A stretch of DNA of 64,000 nucleotides, taken from Tretioscincus oriximinensis (Eukaryota > Chordata > Lepidosauria > Squamata > Gymnophthalmidae). Location: NCBI GenBank assembly GCA_022410635.1, contig JAJVDF010000453.1, positions 124,001-188,000 on the forward strand. Direction: 5' to 3'. The first letter of the stretch is position 1. Every line of letters starts with the position of its first letter. The position numbers and the translations under genes were made by a program. This document shows, one piece after another, positions 34,600-46,489 of the stretch. Below the pieces are notes generated by a model. The model did not search any database, was not told the origin of the DNA, and worked only from the letters and a program-made list of their open reading frames with translations.

Positions 34600-36368
34600 G
34601 TATGATATATTGAAGATGCACTGTAATAAAGAAGTTCTAGAAATTTTAATTTATGAATGCTGTCCTTAGGCTGACCAAATGATCTCTTTTTCTGGGAGGA
34701 ACCCAGTTTTGGGGTGTCTACCCCACCCTCCGGGGTGGGTGGGTTTCCCCATTTTTTGATGAGGAAAAAAAATAGATTTTTTTAAAAAATCTTTTTGATT
34801 CACAGTACCACCACTAGGGGGCTCTGGCAACCAGGATCAGCTCCTGAAGGCACCCTCCCCTCAGTAAAAAATAAACAAATGCAAATTTCTCATACACTTC
34901 CAAAAATTCTCAGGCACTTTCTGGGTTACTCAGGCAAGGATTTCAGGGGCGTATGCATGTAAAAAAATACCCCTCAGTAAAAAATAAAAAATTGGCAAAT
35001 TTCTCACACACTTTGAAAAATTCTCACACACTTTGAAAATTCCCACGTGCTTTGTAGATTTCCCGAGAGGTGATTTTGGAGGGATGTGCATGTTTGTAGG
35101 TGATCTGAATATTTAAGAATGTGCAAATTAGCATGCATACTAAATTACCCCAGTTTGGTCCTCAGAAAATCTGGTCAGTCTACTGTCCCTTATTCTTCAA
35201 ACTTTGCAAAAAAACCACAGACTTTTAGCTCAATAGATCCTAAGTGAATCCTGCTACTAGGTGACTTTGTATTGAAAAGAAAAAAGACAGTAACTGTTAC
35301 AAAGTAGATAATCTTGCAGTTAGTGTAGATGGCATAAATAATTATAACCTAAACCAGTTTTTTTTTGCTATACCTTTAGGCCATAGGGGGCTGTTTTATA
35401 ACATTTCAAATCATCACCACCAGTTAAAGATTAGCTTTATTAAGAAATTCAGTTAAGGTAAAAATAGTCTTAAGCCGAAAGCCAAATTCTCCCTAGAGGC
35501 ATCTTATTGATTTGGGGTTAGGAAGGCAACAGTGAATGAGAAATTTAATCTGAGATTGGGGTAGATGTTTGAGTGATATGACCACTAAAGCAGTCTTATA
35601 TTCTAATCTAATTCAGCTAGTCCCAATCCTAAATCCAGAGCTAAGTCTACCTCAAACAAAAAACCCTTAAAGCCCCTAGCTTACCACCCTAAGAGAGGTG
35701 GTATCCCCAGTTACAACAACCATTCTTTGCCTATGCTATCCTGTTATGTTCTGTCTGTGGCTGTTGAACACTTTCACTGTGGAGGACTTAATAGTTAGTG
35801 ATTATTATTTATTTATTTATACTTATATCCAGCCCTATACCCGAAGGTCTTATGCAAGGTAGTTAGGCCTGGGATATCAACTATAAGGAGAAAACATCCA
35901 AAAGGGGCTGCTGCAGCTGAAGTTAAACAGTATTCTGGTCTAGACTAGATTCCAAAACAGGTTGAACCAATGGAAGAGGAGAATCCAAAGAAACAAACAG
36001 AACAAAACAGAAAGCTAAAGAAAATAAAANTAAGAATGCAGGATGCAAAGCTGCCAATGTGATTACCCACCAATGCTTAAGCATCTTTTGAACTTGCATG
36101 AACCAGTTAAATTAACCTTGCCAACATTGGGCTCATAAGAGAATCTTGGCACAAATTTTAAATCTGGTTCAATTCAGTATCTAACTACTGAAAGGAATAG
36201 ATTTACTACTAACTGCTTTGTATCAGATATTACTCAGCACATCTCTTGTCCCTTTTTCAACCTTTTCTTGAGTGCATTCTCTCTAGTAGAAAACCCCTGG
36301 AGGAGAGGAGCATGTGCTTAAAGAAAATTGTAGCTGTGATTTCTAATACTCTTTATGTCCTTCTTCAG
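34600..36368 (+). other. intron 6 of the window
   Basis: 1.8 kb. It contains a hAT-like element (34667-35182) and a short LINE or SINE tail fragment on the minus strand near 35805-35890 (TTATTTATTTATACTTATA and CCCGAAGGTCTT). No further elements were recognised. Confidence 0.8.
34667..35182. mobile_element. non-autonomous DNA transposon, hAT-like
   Basis: The ends are inverted: TAGGCTGACCA at the left and, reading inward from the right, TAGACTGACCA (10 of 11). Flanks CTGTCCTT and CTGTCCCT look like a worn 8-bp target-site copy. Inside, a segment beginning CCCCTCAGTAAAAAATAAA occurs twice about 115 bases apart. No transposase is present. Confidence 0.6.
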
Positions 36369-36440
36369 GGTATATTTGAACCTTACTTGAAGACTTTCTA
36401 TGTTAGGTCAACTGATCCCACTATGATCAAGACATTGAAG
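36369..36440 (+). CDS. AP3B1: AP3B1 coding exon 7 of the window (trunk, human about 366-389)
   Basis: 72 bases, 24 codons, phase 0 at both ends (CTTCTTCAG acceptor, GTATAT donor). It reads GIFEPYLKTFYVRSTDPTMI and ends KTLK. It belongs to the trunk solenoid. Differences from human are Ile for Met and Thr for Ser. The upstream intron stays open in this frame for 41 codons, so a naive ORF overextends it. Confidence 0.97.
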
Positions 36441-37265
36441 GTATATTTTAAGTCTAAGTATATTAATATGGTTATTTTATGGAGATTTTTAAAAGTATTT
36501 TTCAGTATCAGTATACTGTTTAAAAATAATAATAAAACAGATTCTAGCTAACCCTAAAAAGTGATTTTTTTGAAAATCATCAAAGCTGTATTGTGGATGG
36601 TGCATTTCTGAAACTGGCAACATGTCTTGTGTTTAACAGAGTGGCTTGACCAGTAGCTGAATATTACAATATTTAAATCATTTTCCTATATATGTACAAG
36701 TTTTGAATTTATTCATTCTTTATATTTCTCATGCACTTTCAGGATATATGTCAAAATGTTACACCCCACCTTTTGTTGCCCTTTCATTTATATTTCTTTG
36801 ATGTTCAAGATAAATTGTTTTCTACCTCTCCCCTTTTCTTGCCCAATTTTCCTTCTACTATTCTCTGAAAGTTAATGTCTTGGAGTTTCTCAAAGTTGTC
36901 AATTTGAACCCAATTCAAATACTAATTTAGTTGATTATAAATTTGTAAGTGTAATTTTTAATGCCTTTCTTTTTGAAATCTAGATAATAATTATAGCCAT
37001 AACTTACAACTGGTTTTGCTACTTCAGAAATGGCTGGNGTATAAAACAGTCATAACATTACCATATTCAGAATTAAGCATAGAACTGGTATAGTATTTTC
37101 TTTCCTACCATTTCCTGCACAAGAGAAGTGGAGCAAGAACACACATGATACTGTTGTTTATTAAAAAGCATTTGTTTATTGACTCTAATGCTCTTAAGTT
37201 TTTTCCTAAGCAGAAAATGTTGTCTTTTCTGTAACTTTTCTCAATAAATTTGTTCTTTCGTATAG
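36441..37265 (+). other. intron 7 of the window
   Basis: 0.8 kb, AT-rich, with nothing recognisable. It ends TTCTTTCGTATAG, a rather weak acceptor. Confidence 0.85.
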
Positions 37266-37328
37266 CTTGAAGTCCTAACCAACTTAGCAAGCGAAGCTAA
37301 TATATCCACCCTTCTCAGAGAATTTCAG
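37266..37328 (+). CDS. AP3B1: AP3B1 coding exon 8 of the window (trunk, human about 390-410)
   Basis: 63 bases, 21 codons, phase 0 on both sides (GTATAG acceptor, GTTTGT donor). It reads LEVLTNLASEANISTLLREF then Gln. The segment is characteristic of beta adaptins, with the LTNLA helix of the trunk. Val replaces Ile and Ser replaces Asn compared with human. Confidence 0.96.
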
Positions 37329-38812
37329 GTTTGTATATTCTTTTGCTTAAAATTCAGACTTATGTCCATTTGATTTCATATTATTCTAAATTGAACAAAA
37401 AATGTTTTCGCACNTAAAATTTGAGTCTCCAGATTATCACATTAAATGATATATTGTTAGCCTTTTTTATTATTCCCAGCTTGCAAACAGGGGGAAATGT
37501 GCCAAATATTATGGTATTCTAAAATATTCAGTCAGTGGTCTGATTACAGGTCACTTAATTTCAAGAAATATTGACATATGAACTACTTATGTATAAGTTC
37601 TAGATATTCAGCTTTTCGCTGTACTGTACAGTGAACTGTTAATTTAATATACTGTTTAATGAAATTAAAAAAGCATTATCTCTAATATTGAAGTCATTCT
37701 TAAATTAAGAGTTCCCTCTTTATTCGAAAACATGGGTAATGTAAGAGAAGGGCTCATTCTCAGGGCTTGTCGGGGTTTTCTTCTCTCTAAGTAAAGATAA
37801 AGTAAGAGAAGACTGCAATGGTTTCCAGAATCAAAATACAAGGCTACTTTATAGTTTATGAATCTTGCTTCAGTGTGTTTGCCATATTAAATATCTCCCA
37901 AATATTTGCTGGTCATCCTGTCTCTCCTCTCCACGTCTGTGAAATGAGTGACTAAATTCTCCTTGATTGTTGCAGACACAGCCACTTCACCAGGTAGTCT
38001 GTATACTGTCAGCTCATTTTTCTGACCACTTGTTTTAGAAATCCTTTAGATCTTTAAAAGCAAGTAAAGAGACAGATGGGAAGTCAGCTAGAATTACATG
38101 CAGTTGTCAGATGAACCACTGATGTACGTGCACTCCTTGTACAGCAATTGTTCAGACATCAGGCTTTACAGTTTTGGTCCAAACAGTGTAGTTTGGAGAA
38201 GTTCAATAGCAGCCAGCTGGTTGCAAATTCTGATTTTCAGAATTTGGCAACCTAGGAATCAAAAGCTTTGTTTCTGAGTAAGACTTCCACCCTTCCAAGC
38301 TGCAGGTGCTGCTGGACTCCTACATTATTTCCAGGAAAGGAATATGAGGCAGTCTGTAAACTTGCTTCAAAACATCAATCTACAGATTTTATCCCTTTTC
38401 TTTCTTTTATGGTTTGCAAAGATAAGTGAAGGGAATTTCAGCAAGAACTATTGAGTCTTTGGAAGTACAAACAAACANGAACTCTAGGTCTGTTGTCCCA
38501 GTTTAGTCATCAATTAAACAATCAATGATTGTTCTAAACAATGCACAGCATTTTAGCTAGATTATACTGGTTTGAGATGTTTGAGAAAGCAACACATGAT
38601 CTCCTGTACTCTAACAAGTGGTCCTCTGTGAAGATTCAAGAACATTATTTACCCTTCTGCTCCAAGAACTGAGTTATTTAAACATCCTTATTGTTGTATT
38701 TATATTCCATGTATTAATTCCAAAATCAATGGTTATTTCCCCCACAGTACTGTATACTTTTGTTAAATTTTAAATTGGTAAGGTAATTGATAGTTATTGC
38801 TGTTTTCTTCAG
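37329..38812 (+). other. intron 8 of the window
   Basis: 1.5 kb. The central part (37735-38400) has mixed composition with phrases such as AAGAGAAGGGCTCATTC that hint at an old repeat, but no family could be named. It ends GTTTTCTTCAG. Confidence 0.75.
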
Positions 38813-38945
38813 ACCTATGTGAAAAGCCAAGATAAACAGTTTGCTGCAGCTACAATTCAAGCAATAGGCAGATGTGCGACCAACATAACAGAAGTAACTG
38901 ACACATGCCTTAATGGCCTGGTATGTTTGCTGTCCAACAGGGATG
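38813..38945 (+). CDS. AP3B1: AP3B1 coding exon 9 of the window (trunk, human about 411-455)
   Basis: 133 bases after TTTTCTTCAG, phase 0 in, phase 1 out before GTAAGT. The translation begins [20 protein letters not shown] and ends [11 protein letters not shown] with a split Glu. It is strongly conserved. Ala replaces Thr in IQAIGR and Thr replaces Leu in NITEV. It forms helices in the middle of the trunk. Confidence 0.97.
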
Positions 38946-39535
38946 GTAAGTTGTTTTATTTTTTGTGAACGATTAATAGCTTTTTACTGAAACATAATAA
39001 TAACATATTGAATTATTTTCATTAAACAGTGTATTTTAGTGTACATTGTGTCGTTTAAGAACACAAGAAAATCTAAATTGTGCTGCAGTGCATCTGATCC
39101 AGGATTTTGCCTCACATCTTTGCTCATCCATTGCTTTGGGGCATCTCAAGTAGCAGAAGGAGGCAAACCCCTCATCTTCTCTCAACTCCTTGCAGGTGGC
39201 GTGTAGGGACATTCTGTCTGTGTCTCCAATTTGGAGACAATTCCTGGGCATTGATTGATTCTAGTAACTGTAACAGATTATGATGTATGGTCTTTTAAGA
39301 ACGTAAGAAGAGCCACACTGGATCGGGCCAGAGTCCATCTAGTCCAGCGTTCTGTGTCACACAGAGGCCCACCAGATGCTCCTGGACAGTCTGAACAGAG
39401 GACATGAGTCCCTACAAATTGCATTCCGGAGACAACATCCAGAATCCATCCTAGTACCCATTTATACCCTTGGTGTCCATGAATCTGTCTAGTTCTGTCT
39501 TGAAGCTATCCAAGCTGTATGCTACNACCACCTCT

Positions 39536-41532
39536 TCAGGAAGTAAATTCCACAGGCCGAAGACCCTCTGAGTGAAAAAATACTTTTCCTTTGTCAGTTC
39601 TCACTTTTCTGCCCATCAGTTTCAAGGAGTACCCTCTGGTCTTACTGTTGTGTGATAGAGAAAACATTTTTTCTCTATTTACTCTATCCATCCAATGCAT
39701 GATTTTGTACACTTCAATCACATCACCTCTCAAACGTCGCCTTTTGAGGCTGAAGAGGCCCAGTCGTTGCAGCCTGACTTCATAAGGGAGGTGCTCTGGA
39801 CCCTCGATCATTTTTGTTGCCCTTTTCTGCACCTTCTCTAGTTCCACAATATCCCTCCTGAGATGTGGTGACCAGAACTGAACACAGTATTCCAAATGTG
39901 GCCTCACCACAGATTTATAAAGAAGCAAAACAACATTTGCTGACTTGTTTTCGATTCCTTTCCTAATTATCCCCAACATGAAATTTGCATTTCTTGCTGC
40001 CGCTGCATCTTGGGTTGACATCTTCATTGAATTATCCACCAACACCCCAAGATCCCTTTCTTCCTCGGTCACAGAAAGCTTGGTTCCCATTAGGTAGTAG
40101 GAGTAATTGGGGTTCTTTGCCCCAATGTGCATGACATGCACTTGCTTAAATTGAAGTGCTTTTGCCATTTTGATGCCCACTCACCCAATTTCAATAGATC
40201 ACTCTGGAGTACCTTACAATCATTTTCAGTTTTCACTACCCTGAACCGTTTAGTGTCATCAGTGAACTTGGCTACTTCATTGTTTACCTCGACATCCAGA
40301 TCGTTTATAAATATATTGAAAAGCAAAGCTCCCAGTAAAGACTCCTGAGGTACCCCACTTCTTATCTTTTTCCACTCAGAGAACTGTCCATTTATTACTA
40401 CCCTCTGTTTTCTATCTTTTAGCCAGTTTCCAATCCATGAAAAAGTCTGTCCCCTTATACCACGAATGAGGAGCTTTTTAAGGAGCCTTTGATTAGGAAC
40501 TTTATCAAAAGCCTTCTGAAAATCTAGATGCACAATATCAACTGGATCCCCTTTATCTACACATTTGTTAACACTCTCGAAGAATTCTAGCTAGTTAGTA
40601 AGGCATGATTTACCTTTGTGGAAGCTGAGTTTCATTCAGCAATGTGTGCTTCTCCATGTGTTTAGTAATTTTGTCCTTAATTATGGTTTCCAACACTTTA
40701 CCTGGAACTGATGTTAAACTGATGGGTCTATAATTTCCAGGATCACCCCGGGATCCTTTTTTGAAGATTGGTATTACGTTAACTACCCTCCAATCTACTG
40801 GTACTGTGCCTGATCTTAATGAAAGATTAAATAGTTTGGTTAGAAGGTCCGCAATTTCATATTTGAGTTCTTTAAGAATTCTTAGAGGAATGTCATCTGG
40901 CCCTGTGGATTTATTAAGGTTCAGCTTATTAAGGCTAGCAAGGACCTCTTCCCTTGTTATCTCTATCCAGTTTAATTCATGTGGTGTTCTTCCTGAGAAA
41001 ACTAAAGCAAAAACCTCATTTAACCTTTCTGCAATCTCCACGTATTCCTTGATTATACCCATTTGTCCATTCCTATCTAGTGGTCTGACTACTTTCCTGG
41101 TAGGATTCTTATTTCTGGTGTATTTGAAAAAGTCCTTATTATTTTTTTTAATATTCCTTGCAATGTGCTCCTTACAGATTTTCTTTGCATCCCTGACTAC
41201 CTTGCATTTGGTTTGCCACAGTTTGTGCTCCCTTCTGTTCTCCTCACTAGGATAAGCCTTCACTTTTTAAATGAGTTTCTCTTCATTCTAATGAGTTCCC
41301 TTACTGCAATGGTAAGCCATACGGGTGCCTTCTTGGACTTGGCGGAACCCTTTCTTCCCTTGGGAAAGCATTTTATTTTACGAAAGTTGAAGGTTTCTGT
41401 ATTAGAACTACTTGACAATTTTCTATCCACGTTCAAGTTGAAAGTTATTGTATTATGGTCACTGTTTCCTATGGGATCAGTTACAGTTACATCTTGTATC
41501 AGGTCCTGTTCATTACTTAGGACTAAATCCAA
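39536..41532 (-). pseudogene. CR1 ORF2 pseudogene (endonuclease end and reverse transcriptase)
   Basis: Minus-strand pieces, in order: 41532-41260 has the end of the APE endonuclease (DLVLSNEQDLI, GNSDHNTITF). 41263-40610 has the linker and first RT motifs (STGPDDIP, NVIPIFKKGSRGDPGNYRPI). 40533-40090 has LDFQKAFDKVP, SGVPQESLLGALLFNIFIND and FTDDTK, where the catalytic motif usually reads FADDT. 40180-39536 is the thumb and end (GVLVDNSMKMS). Frameshifts and the FTDD change indicate an inactive copy. Confidence 0.93.
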
Positions 41533-41600
41533 GATTCACTTGCCCCTCGTTGGTTCTAAAACCACCTGCAATCAGTATGTCTAAGAATTTTATTTCTTTT

Positions 41601-41858
41601 TCATAAGTTGCACTCCTGGGAGTGGGATATTCCTGTTGCATCCCCGGAGGTCTCATCTTGATGCCTATTTCTGACTCTCTGCTTCTCCAGGTCAGCTACC
41701 TTGGTCTCAAGGGAAGAAACACGTTCCCTGAGAACCAGGAGCTCCTTGCACGGAACACATACCCATGACTTCTCACCAGCAGGTAGACAGTCATACATCT
41801 GACACTCAGTGCAAAACACTGGGAAGCCCCCTTCCCCCTGCTGGATTTCTACCTTCAT
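41601..41858 (-). pseudogene. CR1 ORF1 start (Cys motif and coiled coil), truncated
   Basis: An 85-codon minus-strand frame starting MKVEIQQGEGG. It has a Cys cluster (FCTECQMYDC, then WVCVPC) followed by a leucine-zipper-like coiled coil (LRERVSSLETKVADLEKQ). This architecture is usual for the beginning of CR1 ORF1 in reptiles. The rest of ORF1 and the N-terminal part of the endonuclease are missing, deleted near 41533-41600. Confidence 0.75.
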
Positions 41859-44800
41859 TCCTAGTATATTTTTATTTTATTTTTATTACTATTAAAATTA
41901 TCTTCTATTTCAAGATCCTTTAGTTATGGTTGCAAACTAAGATATTTTTAGTAAAACTATTAAAATTATTCTTTTAGTATATGTTATGATGTGAATTTTC
42001 TTACAATATAATAAAATATTTAGTTTGATTTTTTTATATATATAAAAAGCCCCTCTATCCATTGGATATAATTAAATTTGTATTTGTTTTTAAATTTTAT
42101 TCTTATTTTTCTTTTAGTAATTTGTATAATGTTTATATCTCGCACCCAATTTTATCAACAAAATTTCAGAGCTTACCCCACAGCAGAGCTGTTTTTTTAT
42201 TGGTTCGTATTTTTTAAAAAAATATAAAATCTAAATAGAATTATCTTTTAGTTGTGGTGTAAAGTTTGCTAAAAATACTTTGACTCACCAGCAAGCTCTT
42301 CCCCCTTCAGGGTCTTGGTTTTGCAGGAAAAAACTGCTTTTTAAACTCCTAAAAATTCCCAAACTCCAAGCTCTGTCTCTCCTGGTGATTTTCTGCCCCT
42401 CTTCCTTGGGCTGGAAAGAGGAAGTGACTTAGCTTGTTTGCTAGCTCCTCCCTCTGATTCACCAGCAAGCTCCTCCCCCTTCAGGGGCTTTGTTTTGCAG
42501 GAAAAATCCCTGCTTTTTAAACTGCTAAAAATTTCCAAACTCCAAGCTCTCTCTCCTGGTGATTTCCTTTTTTATTTTTATTAATATGGCTTGCCTTTGT
42601 AATTCAGGTAATTTTATATGTTTAAATAATTTGGGTTTTTCAGTGATTATAGTTAAATCACTGTGCAATACTGTTATCTTGATGCAAAATGTATTTAATT
42701 TTTTTTCTGCAGCTGCATTAAGGTGGCTGTACTGTAGAGGGTGCTAGAAGCAGAGAAATGTGGGGTTTCTGTATATATGTAGTGTGATAAAAAAAACACC
42801 ATATTACACAATTTGGAGTTGCCACCAATAAATGTGTTTTTTTTTNATTTGAAATTTGTTGATGCAAAATAAATTAAAATAATGAACTGAAAACCTAGGG
42901 TTTAATTATGTGTTAAATGCTGAGGAAAAACACTTTGCCATCCTAAAAGGAAGAAAGTATCTTATATGGCATAATTATAATCGTAGCTCATGTTCAAATA
43001 AATGTAGATTTTTTAGGTTTTCCTTTTTATGCTGTTATGCATGTTACAACATTATCAGAAAATTCAGTTGAATTAAAAATCTGTTTTTCGTGTTTAATTT
43101 ATTTTGATGCCTAGATTAAATCTATTCATGAGGAACAAAAGAGAAAATCCTAAGAATGTTAACCACTGTGTTAAAGTGTGAATCTGGAAACGTGGTTGAG
43201 GAAAAAGAATCCTGGGTGGAAGTTGTAATGGGAATTCAGAGGTCAAACCTTGAATTAACATCCTTTCCACCTGTTTTCCCCAGTACACAAGTGATCTCTT
43301 CTTACCTACCACATATATGACCAAACTCTGACATGAGTGGAAATAATTTTTTACCTTTCCACCAAATCAAGTTGTTCTACAATCTAACCCTTTTGAAGCC
43401 TCTCAATTAATTTTTGTTAAACCTCAATACTCTGAAAGAAAGAATGCACTTCTGAAATATTTTAGCCCTAAACCCCAAACTAGGGAAGTCTTTTTAATGA
43501 TTGTGCTAAATATTAAAATGTAATTTATTCTAGGCATACATGGTGGTGGTATCATACCTCCAGTAGGATAAAGAGAATGATAAATGTTTTATATCATTCC
43601 AGTAGCTGTTCCTTGTGCAATGGGAACATCTAGACAAACAATTGAAATTGTACAGTTTATCAAAAAAACTAGTTTCTGGAAATATTTTACAACAATTGCC
43701 TACTTCATATTTCTTGATTAGGGCTAGAATTGCAGCTTTGATAAGCAACTGGATATAGCAGATTTTCTCTTCCTATTCACTTGCAGTATTCTTTTCTTTG
43801 GGGAGGAAATATGAAACTGATATTTGAAGGCTGTTCCTGATCTTCCTGTATAAAAATATTTCTATGCATTTCCGTGCCTCTGATTGAATCAGATCCTATT
43901 GTCATGTGGTTGTAAAGTGGAAATCAGAAACTTCATTTTCATTAAATTAATGCCTTTGTCATACTCTAGCACTAAACTATGATTATTGAAACAAGCCAAC
44001 TATGGTTTAAAATTAACTTGTTTTAGTAAATGATAGGATAAATAACAGGTGGCTGTATAGGTGGCTGAAAAAAAACATTTCTTTTGATGTCTGCTCATTT
44101 TTATATAACCGAATCCCTAAATATTTCATTCTCTTAATTCCTAATTTTAATGCTGATATTCTTCATTTTGATGTAAAAAAGGAGAAGAAACAGTAGAACT
44201 GCTGAGTACAAGAATGTATAAAACACTAAACTTTATTTTGAGACTAAACTTGCATTTAATATATTTGTTTCCTTGCTTCCTCATGTGTGTTTTGGATGGG
44301 AAAGAATCGTTGATTTTCTTTCTGTTGAATTTTTAACAACAGTAAATTGGCTCTTCATTTGTATTTTGACTTAAATAATTACCACCAGCATTTTTGAAAG
44401 AATTAGCATTAGTAAATGTCACATTTATAGGAACTATTAATTCATAAAAGGTTCGCATAGTCCTGAATTTGGACTAATGCATAAAAATGCCTGATATTGA
44501 AAATCTTTGCCTGCTAACATTTGCTAGAGATGCAGATCTCACCACGATATTTTGGCCAGATTCTTTCAAATGTTGGTGTCCAACGTCCCTAGAATACTTG
44601 ATTTCTTATAGAAAGCATGGAAGTTCTTGCCTTGGGGGCTTCCTCTTATTTATTAAAAGGTGTCCTAAATTGATTAGTTTTCTCACTAGATGATATTGCA
44701 AAAACTTGGGATTTTTTGTTAAATCTTAGTTTAATAAGTTAATGGTGAGTTGGAAGCATGTAGCTCCAATTTCAGGCGTTCCCTCTTCCTCTCAATTTGA

Positions 44801-45306
44801 AAGCTCAGAAGAATCGCTTTTTAGTTGGATTCATTACATATTCTTTTGTCATTCAAATTGAACAGAATTTGGTCCATCATAGACAAAACCTAATTCAAAA
44901 TTTGACTGATGAAGCTAGCTTGTAGAAACTAATAATGAAAATTAATTGAATAATTATTTAATTATTCAGTCTGTAGTATTCAGACTGTATTCCAAGTTAA
45001 GGTTAATGGAGTTCATAAGCAGACATTCTGAATTCTCATGATTGGGTGTAGGGGTTGCTAGGCCTATGAAAAACTAAAGACTGTTAGCAAACTAGATAAT
45101 TATAGGAAATAATAATAAGGAATATAGTAAGTTCATGCCTGGTTTAAGCCATGACCACATCTTCTTTTTTCCTTTTAGTATTATTATGAAAAATCAACAT
45201 TAATAAGATTTAATTATCAGGTTTTACATTTTTATAGTAGACTGGATAACTTTTGAACTTTCCCATGAATGTATTGCGATGTGTTGTATGCAGTCATCCC
45301 TTATAC

Positions 45307-45442
45307 CAGTGATTCCCAAAGTGGGTGGTACTGCCTCCCTATGGGTGCTGAAGACATTGAGGGGAGCGGGGCGGTAAGAATTTTGTGGGATGTGGCTTGA
45401 GAGCCAAGGAGGTGGCAGTTCAAAAACATTTGGGAATCACTG
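45307..45442. mobile_element. short non-autonomous hAT transposon (MITE), 136 bp
   Basis: A 14-base perfect terminal inverted repeat, CAGTGATTCCCAAA, and a perfect 8-bp target-site duplication, CCTTATAC (45299-45306 and 45443-45450). The CAGTG end fits the YARNG rule for hAT elements. The interior has no coding capacity, so it was moved by a transposase from elsewhere. Confidence 0.93.
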
Positions 45443-46254
45443 CCTTATACAGTATAATGCTGTGGTTTAGTTCCCAGAAATCACTGTATAATAGAAAATG
45501 TGCTTTGAAAGTAATTGCCAGCTTTGGAAAAATGAAGATTAGGAAAAGCATGGATACCTATTTCAGCAATATACATAATAATGCTGGATGAGACCTGGAG
45601 AAATCCAGTCTATAATTGTATCTGAGTAGTTTTGAAGTCAAATCACATTTCTGTAAGACCTGGTATTTCATTAAGGAAATTTATGTGTTTCCACCATGTT
45701 AAAAAAATGTATGCTTCTTGCACATAGTACACAAATGCTGTATAACAACAAAAAGAGTCTTATTTTATCAACTGTGTAAAAGTGAAAAAGTTACGTAAAC
45801 CATACTTTATAAGGTATAGCTATATTTTGAATTACTACTTCATCTTGAAGATACATTCAAGTGTATTTTTCAGAATGTGGGACAGTTATATTAAGCAATT
45901 ATATCTTAATTATTTGAAGTGATTTCCATCAGTTTTTTGGAAAGTCTGCTGCATTTTATGTATGGAGTTTTGATATTGTCATATTAAATACTGTAAAATT
46001 TTAAATTTGAAAACAAACAGTAAAAAAAAAAATATTTGGTTCTAAGTTGAATCTAAATATTTTTCTTTTCATCTCATTTATTTTGATGAGACCTCTTTTA
46101 AAACTGGGGTAATCGTTTATGTCTGATACTAATTTTTTTTCTTTTAATTCTGATATTTTGAAAATACTTTGAAGAAATCCTTATTTTATTGTTGTACATT
46201 ATGCTTATTTTATGCATATTCTTAAATATTGTCATTTCATTTTATTTTTGCCAG

Positions 46255-46364
46255 AAATAGTAGTTGCTGAAAGTGTTGTTGTAATTAAGAAACTGCTGCA
46301 AACCCAGGTGGCACACCATAGTGAAATAATTAAACGTATGGCTAAACTATTGGGCAATATTACT
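46255..46364 (+). CDS. AP3B1: AP3B1 coding exon 10 of the window (trunk, human about 455-491)
   Basis: 110 bases after TTTTTGCCAG. The first two bases complete the Glu codon split with exon 9, and the exon leaves in phase 0 before GTAAGT. It reads [20 protein letters not shown] then [16 protein letters not shown]. The loop [10 protein letters not shown] varies from human (QMQPAQHGEI), and LLGNIT replaces LLDSIT. The helices either side are fixed. Confidence 0.97.
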
Positions 46365-46489
46365 GTAAGTATTTATGCTAAACTACATCTTACATATTCA
46401 AGGTATAGTTTGGTAGAATGTGTGGAAAATTGAAAATACATCTTGCACAGTATTTTTAATTATTTTTTTTAAATGCTTGTGTCTGGAAT

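Larger units (their letters stand above)
39290..42565 (-). mobile_element. CR1 LINE, subfamily B, long internally deleted copy
   Basis: The 3' end at about 39290 reads, on the + strand, AAGAACGTAAGAAGAGCCAC then GGATCGGGCCAGAGTCCATC, a common reptilian CR1 end. ORF2 occupies 39536-41532 and the beginning of ORF1 lies at 41601-41858. A leader of about 165 bases follows, shared with positions 1-178 of this window. Two direct repeats of about 107 bases at 42287-42395 and 42459-42565 probably are promoter monomers at its 5' end. Confidence 0.88.
38946..46254 (+). other. intron 9 of the window
   Basis: 7.3 kb. The left part is dominated by a CR1 copy (39290-42565). At 39054-39240 a phrase similar to that element's 3' end (AAGAACACAAGAAAA) suggests another small fragment. 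A hAT MITE lies at 45307-45442. The stretches 42566-45306 and 45443-46254 are AT-rich and show nothing recognisable. Confidence 0.8.
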
